NCBI GenBank assembly: GCA_024138025.1
Contig: JAMXBD010001097.1
Location: 62,001-126,000 of the forward strand
Reading direction: 5' to 3'
DNA from: Combretum micranthum
Lineage: Eukaryota; Streptophyta; Magnoliopsida; Myrtales; Combretaceae
DNA: 64,000 bases
Made by a program: the position numbers and the translations under genes. Of this stretch, positions 24,901-38,200 are shown one piece after another. The notes below the pieces were generated by a model. It saw only the letters and a program-made list of their open reading frames with translations. It did no database searches and was not told the DNA's origin. The first letter of the stretch is position 1. Every line of letters begins with the position of its first letter.

Positions 24901-25789
24901 GCTCTCCAGCTGTGTGTCTGCCACTCCCTGCTATTTAGATGTATTTCATATTTTCGTATGTTTATGAATGGTTTGTATTTTTTAATTATCTAACATATGA
25001 TTTTAACGAGAAATAAACATGACATTGTAACAATTTATTCCTTATTAATATATTGTTGCATTGCAGATAGGAACAGGGGGCGGGGCCATAGGTGCCTGTT
25101 AAATGAGCATATATATATAAACACACTGCTTGTTAATGTTTAGATGGGATCACAAGTGACAAAAAAATAAATAAATAAATAAAACATATTTGTTCTTTTC
25201 ACACATCTAGTTTTTCATATAGTTTGTGTATGAATTTTATTTTTTAAATCATTGGTTGTGTATATAGTTTGGTTTAGTAATTATGTTAAGTCCTGAATTT
25301 CACTATTTTGCAAGATTTAATTTATGCATGTGTATATGCTTGCTAGTATGAAACAAATATTAGACCTAGATTTAGTTTGTTTTTTTAGAGGATACTACAT
25401 GCAAACTGGATGAGATATTTCCGGCTTATATGGACTTACAAATGATACTGAAAGACTTGATAGCCATTGTAATTTATTATTACAGGTAGCCTTGCACTTT
25501 CATAAAGAAGAATAATTTATTACAAGTAATGAATAATTTTAGTTTATATATGCATAATAATTATAATGAAGCACTCGCTGCCCATTATATCATATCACGA
25601 ACTTGTCTTTATTTTTATATAGATAAAAATTAGAGAGATGAAAATGAAAGTCTCAATAAGCATTGTTATTTCTTGCAAAAAAAGCCTTCATTATTTGTCA
25701 TACATCAAAATTAGAGCTTGACTTTGTTTTATATAAAGGGTATGTAGGCCCTTGAGTTAGAACATTTCCGATTTATCTATGCATAGAAA

Positions 25790-26651
25790 TAGACATCATC
25801 ACGGTCCGGTTCGGGTCTGGAACCGGACCCGAACCGCCGGTTTCCGGTTCCAAAAGTGGTGGAACCAGAACCGAACCCGTGGGAGCCGATCCGGTTCCCG
25901 GTTCTTAGGAACCGCCGGTTCTCACGGTTCCGTTCCGGTTCTAGAGGAACCAGGAACCATGAAAAAAAATAAAAAATCAATTAAATAATTTACTTAATTT
26001 AACTAAGAAAAAATACAAAATAAATTTTTAACTTGAAATAACATTGAGCCTAACAATAATTGTTCATGGCATTAGTTAAAAGAAATTTTATAATTATGTA
26101 TTTATTTATATACAATCACTTGCACTTTTTTAGTTGTTATATTAGTAATGTGACACTATAAAATATTTAAAGATATAAATAATTCTCAATAACAAAAAAT
26201 GAATCACACATTGTTAAGAAAGAAAGTCTACTTTGATTAGAAGTCTACATAAATTTAACAATATATGATTTCAAATGTAATTATTACTTATGTTGTTAAT
26301 AATAACACATTAAATATTGTGAATAGGAAATAAATTTTTTATTATTTATGCAAAAATAGTTTTAAATATTTATTTTATAATTACAATTTTTTATAATTTT
26401 CTTTTCTTTTTTTCTTACTTTTTTTTATAATTTCTATGATGTAAAACCGCCGGTTCTGCCGGTTCTTGAAACGACGGTTCCAAAACCGTCGAGTCATGCA
26501 GTTTTTAGGGATGGAACCATAAGGATCCGTCAGAACCGACGGGTCCTTTACCGGTTCAGACCTGCCATTGCCGAGCCAGTTCTTGGTTCAGGAACCGCCA
26601 GTGATGGGTCAGGTCGGTTCCCAGTTCAAAACCGACCCATGATGATGTCTA
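25790..26651. mobile_element. Non-autonomous hAT element (862 bp), TSD CATAGAAA
   Basis: Termini are TAGACATCATC and GATGATGTCTA, perfect 11-bp inverted repeats, flanked by identical 8-bp TSDs CATAGAAA (25782-25789 and 26652-26659), the hAT duplication length. The equivalent place in unit 3 (about 38043) has a single CATAGAAATGACAG, the empty site. Both ends (25800-25960 and 26446-26640) are GC-rich arrays of CCGGTTC/GAACCGG/GGTTCC words, like hAT subterminal transposase-binding repeats; the centre is AT-rich. Overlapping open frames on both strands at the left end arise from these repeats. There is no transposase. Confidence 0.93.
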
Positions 26652-26960
26652 CATAGAAATGACAGATAAAGACATGATTGTCATTGCCATCTATTACAAA
26701 TACTCTTTATTTTCAAGACACCAAAATCAAAGAAGAAATGCAACTCAAGCCCAAGCATCTCATGATTTCAATTATGGATGTAATCAGAGAAGGTTCTTAT
26801 AAGGCATTCGATTCGCTCAATCTAGTAAATACTTAATAAGGTATTGCATAAATTAAACTTTGTAATAATATTAGTCTTTTGATTTTCTTCTTAATGCACC
26901 AGAGGCCAAAATGTAATATAAGCCCATAGCTTTTTTCCCACTATAACAAGCCTATACATG

Positions 26961-29597
26961 CACACACACAATAACTCTTATTATGCTTCAAAAGTCAAAA
27001 AACTACTTTATCAAATTTGAGAGATAATGACCAAATAAAATTGGATAAAATATCTTCTTCTTCTTCTTGAACCGACGCCATTCACACACACGCACACACA
27101 CACCATATTTCACTTCGTAACTCTTCTAAAATCCATTTCAGGCTCTATTGTTTAGTAAAGTTTAAATTATGTAAGTTATTACTTACTTTTATTTTGTTTA
27201 TTTTGCAAAATAAATAAGCGTAGTTAATGTTATGTTGATAAATGATATATATGGAATTGTTAGAGACATTCATGTTAGATAGGTGAAGATGGGTGGTGAA
27301 AATGATGGTTTAAGGCTTAAAATAAGGATACAGTGGACTTTTGTTAGTTGAGTAAGGTTGATGTGGTGTATACATGGTGTAGTGTAAGTTTGTACATGTA
27401 AAGCTATTTTGAAGTAATGAAAGAGACAAGTAGACCTTATATGTAAGTGGGAAAGTGTTTTTAATGGAAATAAAATTATAACAAGTAGTAGGAAAGTATA
27501 AAATTTCGAAGTTGAGAATATAATTTAGGGTTATCAGATCACGACCATATCAAAGGGGGTGATCTTCTCGGATCACATTGTTTTGTTTGATCACAGGCGT
27601 AATCGAACTCGTTATCTTCTTGGGTGGAATTTTCTTTAAGTAGCCATGGGCATGATCATGGCCATAATTCATGTTACGACCATGATGAGAGGCATTATTT
27701 CTTCTGTTTGCTTTCGTAAAATACGACTCTATCAATCATGAGTGTGTTGGTGATTGTATTGAAGATTACAGCCTAAGTCACAACCGTGATGCTTCCCTTG
27801 TTTCTTATAAAAAAGAAATAAAAATAAACTAATAAATTATATATATATATATATGTGTGCAAAAACTAGTTTAAGATGTCTTATAGAACCTTTCTTGAGT
27901 GAGATTATAAAGTAGTAGATTAAGAATGTGTTAAGTTATAATACTTAGACTTATTTATCATTAGGTATAGATAGTTAACATTATAACTTCTTAAAAACCA
28001 ATGAAATAGAATTACAATGCCATAAATTTGGAATACTTAAGCTTTAATAGAAGTCCTAATTAGTCATGTACTTTGCAAATTTTGTTTGTTATTTTATCGA
28101 ATCTATCAATCAATACTTGGACTTTCTAATTGATTATTACGACGAGTAGCTAGAATGCATCGGTGAGTAACTAAAATCTTTTCAAATTGTTTATGATTGT
28201 AATGTGGTAGCATATATTCTTAAATATAATTGAATTTGGTAAAATTCACAAGGATTGGAGTGTATTGCATGTTATATGTTGTGTACATGATTATCAATCT
28301 GTATTATTAAAAGTGATAACTACTTGCTTGATAACTATCGTTGTATAATGTGTGTTGTTAAATTTCTGAAACTGATTGGTCATCAAGAAACTAGAGCTAA
28401 CTCATAATTGACTAATAATTAAATCGGAGATACATTGCACTACATCATAAATTGCATTAGCATAGTATTGATTTCACATATTAGTATTTCGATTCCATGG
28501 TAATTCCTTTATGAGTCCAGTGAATCTAGTGAAGATTACCGTAGGGTTGTAAGCTCCACAAGAGTTAAGCAGGCATCAAAGGATATCGTCTGTGTTGGAG
28601 TTGGCTTTAGAGTAGTAATACTTTAGTGGAATTTCTAAGTTCTAAGTGAAGTGAAGAATACATATATTTATATTTATTTATAATTATAAATATGTTTAAA
28701 AGACTTCTCCTTCCTTAGCTCTTGCTTTCTTAGGCATGAATTATTTGAATTGTTCTTTCAACCCTACAAAGAGGACGTAAATCTTCATAAGTTTGGATTC
28801 CAGTTATCTGAACTCTATTAATTACAAATGGTTGATGATTGCATTGCATATGAGTGAAAAACAAGCATTATTTGATTTGGTTATACTGTGATAAGATTTA
28901 GTTATTCATTTAGCTTGTTGTGCTTACATTCCTCTGGGTTTTTTGTTTATAGGAATACGAGGAAGACTAAGACCAAGATCAAGTTTTTGAGTTAGTATAG
29001 AAAGTAGAACTATGTGTTCATGGATTTGAATCAAAACTTTGTTTACGTAATAAAGATTCTAAGATTAATGCTTGTAATAGTATAGGCTTGTGGGGATGTA
29101 ATCTTATGAAGTTCTTATGTTAAGTGTTTGAATGTAGTCCTTAAATACAAAGATGTGTTTTATTATGTGATGACTTAGACTTTTGCAAAGTTATTCTTAT
29201 AAATGACTTATGTGCATACAATGACTTTCTTGCTCTAAACAACTTTCGATCTTGTTATATCTGTCCATACCATAGGCCATGTTAGTTGTCCAATGCTCAT
29301 GTACCTTCTTGGAGATCTTGGTTAGTTACATGATACATCATTACAATTAGGGTACCCTATGGGGGTAGGACATTTTCAATCTTTCCTTTTCGTCTTATTC
29401 TTATTCTTACTTTTCTTTTAGATCTTTCCCTTTTCTTCTTCTTTCTTTCTTTTTCTCCCCCATTTTTTTGTTTCTTTCTTTTCTAGCTCTTTCACTTCAA
29501 GGTGTTTGGCTCGTGTGTAGGTTTTATTTATGTTAATAAAATAGATGCTCTCTTTCATTTCAAAAGGATTAAATTATCGATGAGAAAAATTACTTTT
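26961..29597. other. Unit 2 segment missing from unit 1; no gene recognised
   Basis: Includes CA microsatellites (26961-26970, 27090-27103), and a block at 27530-27740 rich in imperfect palindromes (GATCACGACC, CATGATCATGGCC, CATGACCATGATG-type words) shared with unit 3 (38935-39140) and similar in style to the Athila-type LTR remnant at 2290-2600. At 28952 an acceptor-like TTTTTTGTTTATAG precedes a short acidic GAA-TAC-GAG-GAA-GAC run, reminiscent of the LTR mini-frames. It may be an unrecognised LTR, but no ends were found. Confidence 0.35.
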
Positions 29598-30729
29598 GAA
29601 TTGATGGAACTAAGTTAAGCACAAAGTAGTTGATCTTTTTTCTCTTAATTAATGACCATAACCTCCAAATTCCCCTATTGTAGGGTGACCCATTGCGTGA
29701 TGATTCTTGATAGTTTTTTTTTTTTTAATTACTTCATTGATAGGCTCAAATGGTTAACAAGGGGTAAATATGTTTTGGATATTGTGAATGCCTATTGTCA
29801 TTTTGTCCTACGTATAAAATTCGAAGCAGTTATCCTTTAGAGAACGAGTTCATTTTCTCCTTTTAAGGCCACTCCACTCTTGAGTGTTTAGGGCTAGTGT
29901 TTATGATTTGTTTTGCCTCTTAGAATTCTAGACTTTTAAAATAACGAGATGTCTTTATTGGTTTTCAATCATCCATTGTTTCAATTTTCCTCAAGCTAGT
30001 TCACTAAATGCCCCATTTACATTGGGTTTATGTTTAGAAATTAAGCTTGACAAATGCTCCTAATAAGTGACTAATCAAGTCCTTTTGGTTGCCCCTTAGT
30101 TCTTATTTCATTTGATTGATAGTTTAAATTTGGGTTAGAATGAGTGATTATTAGGCCTTAAGTTATACCATCCTGCTTAAAACAATTCTAAGAACCCTTT
30201 CCTATTAGCAATTTTTTTTTAATAATTTTATTTTATTTTTTGAAATCTTCAATACTCAAATTTATTAAAAAAAAAATTACATGTGGCATCTATTCAGGGT
30301 GAAAGAACCTAAAAGGTATTTATAAAGAAGGATGAATCAAATCACATCAAACTGAAAATTCATTTCCAAAAATGATTTGCTTTTTATTTTTTTATTTTTA
30401 TTTATGAAAGAATTTCTTGAAAAGAAAGAATGATTTTTATTATTTACAGGATTTCCGATTCTATGAAAAAATCAATAATTGTAGTTAGAAAATCCTTGAG
30501 TGTATCTATAGTATATTGAGAGATAATCCTTATTATTTATAACCTATCAAATATTTACACTTAAAGAAGCACATAGGTGAAAAAAAAAAGATTGAATTAT
30601 AATGTGGCTTCAAATTTCAAGTGAAATGGCAATACCTTATTAATTTCTCAAACTCAAATACATCCTCCAGGGACTTAAGGACAAAGGAAAAGTATTTTAC
30701 TCAAATTATATAAGTATTCAAATCACAAA

Positions 30730-32157
30730 TTAATGAGGATGAACTCTCTTGGCCTTCTTGTTATGGAACTAATTTCGGAGCCTCTTAATGACTTTTCTAG
30801 CATGTACCAGCTCTTTATCTTGCTTTTTGATGATCTTTTCTAATTTTCTACTCAAACATTCCACTTGGAATAACGTCCTTTTCCTTTTTCTTGCCCCCTG
30901 CTATCTTGTGGTCCCTAAAAAGTTAAAGGTGAACTTCTCTATGATTCTACAAACTTGTTATACTTTGTCGATTCTAAACTTCTCTTCAAACTCGAGTATT
31001 TCTTTTATTTCTCTTTCTTCTCATGTAATTTTAATTGTCATTAGACATCCTCTCTTAGTGGCGAGGGTCAGCGTACCATCTTAGTAACACTTATAAGGGA
31101 CTCGAGAAACATAAGTTCTCACGCATTGTCGAGTTATCTTACAAAACTAGCCAAATAGTATCTAGTACATCTCGCGATGCCAATCAAAGGAATGGCTTTG
31201 AAAGGGGGGCATTCAGCAATGGCGTCAGTGGTATTACACTAGTTATCTTTCCATTTGACATCTCCCATTCCGTCCTTTTTAAGAGCTCCACCTACTTTTA
31301 TGTATTAGCATTTTGTGGTATCCTCACTTGATGGGCAAAGTGATTAATTATGCTTATGTGACATGAATTTTGTGCCCCTAACATATATCCTGCAAAAAAA
31401 ACCTTTGAGGTGGTTACGAAACATACAATTAGTAAAGTTGGTCCTCCCTTCAACATTCCATTTGATTTGCACTTCACGTAATTTAGGGACCTGAACTGTT
31501 TAGCCAAGACAGGAGGACATAAGATTTCCTTTCTAAAAGTTGGAATGTCAATTCAACCATCCTATAATGAATGTACCTTCTCTTTTGTGTGAAGATTCCG
31601 ATACCAAATGTAGCCATGGTTAAATTATTAACCCAATTCCTTTCCCAATCATCATAACTCCCATTGAAAATATGATGGTTTTGAAAATAAGATGATGGCT
31701 TAAGAAACCAATTAGCTATGGTGAAAAGCAATGCATAATCATCTCCACAACTTTAAAGGGATCTACTCAACTCATAGCTTTTATATCTTCAACAAAGAGT
31801 GGAAAGTCAGATTGGGTTATACCTTCAATTCAAAGAAGACTACACTCTTTTCACTAGTAAGGTTTACAGCAATAGTGCATATTCTTCTAATGTAGAAGAT
31901 ATGTTGAATTCTTTAAAGGCAAAGATGGATGAGTAAGGATCCCACAAATAAGCTAGAGCCCTAACCAGATTCCATTCTAGTTGAACGTCGATGAGGGCTA
32001 TAATTGGTTTGATTCTCTCCAGGATGACTTCTTGATGGTTTTTATTGAAATAATTGAACAAAACTTTCAATGTTTCCTCCAGGTAGCAATAATAATCTAG
32101 GTGAATGACATTTTTTGTCAATTGGGCAACCATTCTAGTTGTCCATTTTTCTCGCAA
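30730..32157 (-). pseudogene. DUF7745 / plant-mobile-domain-like pseudogene (unit 2)
   Basis: Second copy of the family. The N-terminal block contains WNLVRALAYLWDPYSSIFAF and then STLEEYALLL, the two signature motifs of DUF7745 proteins. A middle block (31483-31731) has NWVNNLTMATFGIGIFTQKR. A further block (31298-31507) sits in another frame. The coiled-coil-like C-terminal part contains KLEKIIKKQDKELVHARKVI and returns to the first frame. Here a TAG at 30769-30771 replaces the CAG seen in unit 1 (about 18556-18558), 13 codons before the original stop. Length (~470 codons) is compatible with the family; the copy is dead. Substrate and partners unknown. Confidence 0.55.
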
Positions 32158-34180
32158 TTATAAAGCTTGTAAAGGAAACCCATTTTTTTAAAAAAATTAA
32201 TAAGAAATTGCCAAACTTTCAATTTTAGGTGTAACCACATTACTTTTTAATTGGTGTGTTCGTACAATATACTTCATATATACATTTACAAAAAGAAAAT
32301 GAGTGTGAGCTATAGATGAAGATTTTACATTAAAAGAGATAGACTACTTAAAATTTCGTGTATTCTATTTTTTATGAACCATTAAGGGAATATTTTTATA
32401 TGTTTGCAATTGTGCAAAGCATAAAATAATGCAATGAATGAAACCACATGGATGCATACTAGGGTAATGACAAAGCATTGTGACAAAATTTCTTAAAATT
32501 TCATTGGTTGGAAGTATTACGTACTTTCAAAGAAATTTCAAGGGAACTGTCACTTACAAATTTTAAAGGAGCAACAAGAAAATTCTGCTAGGTTGAAAAT
32601 TTACAATGAAATATTTTCTCTCTTTCTTTTTAGAAAATATTTACAATTTTTTTTTAAATATTGAAGTAATTCCAAATTTTTCTTTATAAAAAAAATTATT
32701 CTTTTTTTTTAATGTGCCATAATGCTTGGCCATTACCCTTGTTTAGTGAATGTAGGTTTGGTGAGTTTAAAGGTCCCTTAATTTAACGGACTCGCGTTGC
32801 AATAAAGGGAGGGGGGCTTAATTTGTTCTTCCAGTAATGGATTAGCATACCACCTGAAGCCTATTGGGACCCCCTGTCCTTGGCTCCTAAGGCGACTTTA
32901 TTCTGATTGCATTTAAAACATGTAGTATCATTCCCCAAACACACCTTTCAAGTGCCCCTAAGGCCTTTTTGTGTGAAACTTTTTTCTGCACCACTTAAAA
33001 GAAAAAAGCTAACACAACTATTTATAAGAGGTTTACAATAAGCAGTATACAAATAATTTACAAAAATAAAGAATAAAGGAATAATCTTTCATTTAAGAAT
33101 TATTAAATGGCTAGCCCTCTTATCAACAAGCGATCCCTAATTGGTTTGCTAAGCTATCGAACTAGGATTTTTCAATGCTAGTTTTATTTCTCTTAATTTG
33201 ATTCGTATCAAATTCTAACCTATTTGATTTGAATCCTCGGATAGAAATTAAAAGAAATTTTCATTTTTGAGAGCTTTAAGAGTTGCCGCTCAACCTAAGA
33301 TGGCAAAAAAGTAAGTTAAGATCAAAGAGTCCGTTGAACATGACTTAGCTACTGATATGCTAAAAGATTATTAGAGTTTTATAGGTCTAGTGGCTATCCT
33401 ATTAAAACCTAAACGATTACCTTCTTAATTCTTTAATGAAATTGTTACTTGTTTGGCGTTCTAGAACATATGTATATTCAGAGTATTTACCGAATGACAA
33501 ATTTCAAATAAGATAGTATTTACAAGACAAAAGCTATATTTCAAGCGATTAATTTACTATTACAAATTATATTTTCTAAATGCTAATTTAATTAATATTT
33601 ACAAGACACGTATGTTACGAACATATTTATTTTACAAAGCTATATAACTAAAATTCTAATTCAATTAGTATTTACAAAAAAAAAAAAAGTTTTCATTTTT
33701 TCAAGTCGCTCCATAAGTGCCTATGTCTTTGCTATTCTGGATCAAACGTCAAGTAGTTTTTTTTTTTCTTTTTCAATAAAAATCTTAGTGGGTTTGTTGC
33801 TTTTATATTTCAAATTCTTGTCAATTCAAGTATACGAAATTTTTTAATATTTGATAAAAATGAATTTTAGAAGACATGATCTAAGAATTATCAATTTTGC
33901 TTTTTATTTAAGAAAGTGGTTTTTCTAAGAGATAAAAATAGACTATATAATTAATGTTATAATAATATCACATTTTCTTTATATTTGCCTCTTTTTTATG
34001 ATTTTTCTTTTATTGTCATTTTGTTATAATGTGGTTAAGTAAATAAAAATAATAAAGAATAAAAAGACAAACAACTTATTTTTAGAATTGAGACTAGGGA
34101 GGCGTCTTCAAGCAACGGACTTTAGGAAATGCTTACAATAATTTAGCTCTAGAACCTATCTACAAGACCTCAAACACCTG

Positions 34181-34188
34181 TATTTATA
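34181..34188 (-). promoter_or_regulatory. TATA-like word upstream of the unit 2 pseudogene
   Basis: Minus strand TATAAATA, conserved with 21924-21931 in unit 1, at the same distance (~2 kb) upstream of the DUF7745-like frame. Confidence 0.3.
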
Positions 34189-35286
34189 AGATCTTCAAGC
34201 CTCTTAGCGATTACTTAAAACACACAAAAACGATCGAAAAATAAAAGTTCCAATGGCTATATTTTTGCAGCTTATCATCCAAATGGCATGTCTGCACCGT
34301 TCGACCGATAAGCGGTGTCTTCACAAGGCGTCTAGACGAAGCTTGAAGACTTGTAGGAAAAACATGTACTAGTTAGACGCTAAGTACTACCGTCCTACTG
34401 GTAGTAAAAGAGCAAGCACAATTTTGCTCTCGGAATTAATTAAATCAACTAGCGTTTGGACGCTAAGCCTACAGCGTCTAGATGGTAAGTGCCTATCATA
34501 ACACTTCAATTAAGTGTAACTTATGATTGAGTGGTTAATTGTGCATTTCATTTCCTCATCAAAATACACATTAAACACATATGTTTAATAGATTGTTGTT
34601 GTTGTTGTAGGCATCTGTTTTGGATGTTTGTTTTGGTTTGAAGAAAGTTGGCAAAAAGATAACTTATAATTATCGTTTGGTTTGACTTTGAAGACAAATT
34701 TTGGAGAGGAGAAAGAGAGGTTTCGGGCTTTGATTTTAACTTTTTTTTGGGCTCCAAAAATCTGCCATGTTTCGTTTAAATTTGGGTTCGTGTTTGTTTT
34801 AGAAAAACTTAATCTTTGCATGCATAAAATAAACAAGTAATACATATATCAAATCACACTAACATATTAATGCTATTCAACTAAACATTTATCAAAATTT
34901 CATAATTAATTAAATCGACACATGTATATATTAAATTTAATTATGTAAGAAAATTAGGCTATTTCAGACGCTCCTGGAAATTAGCTTTGTTCTAGTTTTA
35001 AATAAAATTATTATATGGAAATAAAAGTGTTTTATGACAACAGGAATAAGTTTTCAATTAGCTGTTGTATAAATTATGAGCTAATTTCACTATCATTATT
35101 GCTTTCCTAACTGCCCTAACAAAATCTTTTAGAAGAAACCATCAGTAATGTCTTTTATTCTATATTTTTACTTCGAATTTCTAATAAAATTAACTTTAGT
35201 TTGTGGTTAGCTCATCCTAATATAATAAGAGATTAATTAAGAGACTAAATTCCTCAAGTGGTTTGATTGCAGGTAAAAACCTGTTA

Positions 35287-38200
35287 GATGCCAAAGACCA
35301 CATAATTTGATCACAGTTTTTGGATATAATAAAAATAAATTATTTAGATTGACCTAGAGATCACAGTTTGTGAATTTAATAGTAGTTTTTTTATATCCGG
35401 TCTCTTAAGTTCATCATCTTCTAATATTATGGCTACAATTTCAATGAAAATTTGGAAATTTGAAACTAAAAAATTTGTGTTCATGGATGATCTGTTAGTC
35501 TATATTGTTAAAAAGGTCATCTACTATGTGACATCTTCGACGTTTATGAATATATTTTTATATAAATTTTCTTTCCAATACAACTCTGTTGTATTTGTTT
35601 GATATCATTTATTTTGAGATACTAGCACAGCAAGCACTTCAAATTCGTGGTTAGAAAAACTAAATCAACGTAAATATTTGAGAAGGAGAAAAAGAATTAT
35701 TATGACAATTTAGTGTTTATTTTCCTTTTAACTACTCATGATATAATTTCGTTTTGATTTTCCTTCGATTACTCGTGATATCAGTTAGTGTTGATTTTCC
35801 AAATTTTGTTTGCTTCTTTGTTTTAATAAAAAATATCTATTATTATTAAGTCAATCATCCTTACTCCACTCCAATTTTAATATTACAGTTTTAATAATTT
35901 TATTTTTGCATTTAAAAGCTCTCCCCACTTTTTTAAGGAATGGCATGAAATCGACAGCCAAGGATGAATATCTCTGATTTTTGTAATGACCTTTACATCA
36001 AACCTGGTATCTTGGTAATATATATATATATATATATATATTTGTTTCAACTAATATTAAATGCATTTTCTTTCCCGTCAATTTTTACCAAAATGGTCCA
36101 GAACAAAAATGGTTTTGACATTTTTTAAGATTTTTTCTCTTTCTATTTAATATTGGCTGATTTTTTTTCCTTTTCTTTTTTTCCCCCTTAAAAGTAACTT
36201 TTCAATATTTGATGTTACATTTTTTTTATAAATTTTTAAAATTTAAAATATATTTTAATTTAATTTATTCTTAGAACAATAACCTATTTTAATTCACCGC
36301 ATGTTCTTAATTTTCAATTGCCAAGTGCAAAGTGTATATGGAAGCATTTATGGGTTATTGGACATTTGGACTTTTCTTACTGCATTAGATTTATAGGAAA
36401 TCTCGCCCTCACTTTTAATACCTAATTTTATAAATTGTTAACTTTTAAAAGGTATTTTAATTTAATTTATTCTTAGAACTGTAACCTATTTGTGATTTTC
36501 ATATGAAAAGGTCTAATGATGTTGTTAAATGATTGACATGGGGTCTTTTTTTTAAGTTGTTCTTTACATGATTTTTGTTTTCTTTATGATTTTCTTCAAC
36601 GATTGTAAAAAACAAATAAATTAATTGAAATGGAGCACTTCTACAATACCATATTGCTTACATTATTATAGTATTATTATTAGTTTTTATAATGGAACCG
36701 ATGGCATCCTATTTAGTGGTATATCTAAGAAAACCTTTATTGCAATCAGGATCTTTTCTCAACGGCACCCACTCCCATCGGCTTCAAACATCAAAATTCC
36801 TTCTTCATCTTTCTCTAACTCTATTTTTAAAACAATAATTGCTTCCTCAACAAAACCCATGCCTTTTTTTTTTATCTCTCCCTTCCTTTTTCTCTCTCCC
36901 TCGTTAATTTGTCTTCTCTCTCGCTTTTCTTTTTTTTACCTCTCCCCTCCCGTCTACTTTTCTCACATGTCACCGTCAAATCAAACGATCTTCGTCCCCT
37001 CCTCTTTTTTTCTGTTCTTATCTACTCATCTGCTTCTTCTCTCTTTCCTTCTCTTCCTTCCTCACTATTTCTCAATCCTTATCTACCTCTCTGACCCACA
37101 CACACGTACCTCCTCCATTCTGTCACCGTCCATGTTTATTTTATTTCATGCGCTCTCCAACAATGTGTCTGCCACTACCTGCTATTTGGATGTATTTCAT
37201 GTTTTCATATGTTTATGAGTGGTTTGTATTTTTTAATTATCTAACATATTATTTTAACGAGAAATAAACATGGCATTGTAACAATTTATTCCTTATTAAT
37301 ATATTGTTGCATTGCAGGTAGAAACAGGGGGCGGGGCCATAAGTACCTATTAAATGAGCATATATATATATTATATATATATAAACACATATTACTTGTT
37401 AACGTTTAGATGGGATCACAAGTGGCAAAAGAAAACTACATATTTGTTCTTTTCTCACATCTAAATTTTCATATAGTTTGTGTATGAATTTTATTCTGTA
37501 AATCATTGATTGTGTATATGGTTGGATTAGTAATCATGTTAAGTCCTAAATTTCAGTATTTTGCAAGATTTAATTTATGCATGTGTATATGCTAGCTAGT
37601 ATGAAACAAATATTAGACCTAGATTTAGTTTGTTTTTTAAAGGATACCACATGCAAACAGGATGAGATATTTCCGGTTTGTATGGACTTACAAATGAGAC
37701 TGAAAGACTTAATAGCCATTGTAATTTATTATAGGTAACCTTGCACTTTCATAAAGAAGAAGAATTTATTACAAGTAGTGAATAATTTTGGTTTATATAT
37801 GCATAATAATTATAATGAAGCACTCGGTGCCCATTATATCATATCACGAATTAGCCTTTATTTTTATATAGATAAAAATTGGAGAGATGACAATGAAAGT
37901 CCCAATAAGCATTGTTATTTATTGCAAAAAAAAAAAAAAAAAAAAGCCTTCATTATTTGTCATACATCAAAATTAGAACTTGACTTTGTTTTATATAAAG
38001 GGTATGAAGGCCCTTGAGTTAGAACATTTTCGATTTATCTGTGCATAGAAATGACAGATAAAGACATGATTGTCATTGTCATCTATTACAAATACTCTTT
38101 ATTTTCAGGACACCAAAATCAAAGAAGAAATGCAACTCAAGCCCAAGCATCTCATGATTTCAATTATGGATGTAATAAGAGCATGTTCTTATAAGGTATC

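Larger units (their letters stand above)
23030..35286 (+). repeat. Large tandem unit 2 (12,257 bp, most complete copy)
   Basis: Starts at GATACCAAAGACCACATAAT and ends where the next copy begins with GATGCCAAAGACCACATAAT. The left part (23030-29597) matches unit 1 left and unit 3; the right part (29598-35286) matches unit 1 right. It carries a hAT insertion (25790-26651) absent from the other two, a CT-rich block at 24600-24850, and 28976-29597, which has no partner elsewhere in the window. The order left-right-left-right-left is what unequal exchange, or an LTR-internal-LTR-internal-LTR tandem element, would give; I cannot find TG..CA ends to prove the second. Confidence 0.85.

Noticed and set aside
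24386..24967. Long open frame in the CT-rich block of unit 2 (and 36625-37218 in unit 3)
   Set aside because: It is Ser/Leu/Phe-rich low complexity from pyrimidine tracts; the two copies are in different frames after a few indels and unit 1 does not keep it, so it is not a conserved protein.
25777..25988. Overlapping open frames on both strands rich in Gly, Arg and Asn
   Set aside because: They arise from the CCGGTTC-type subterminal repeats of the hAT element.
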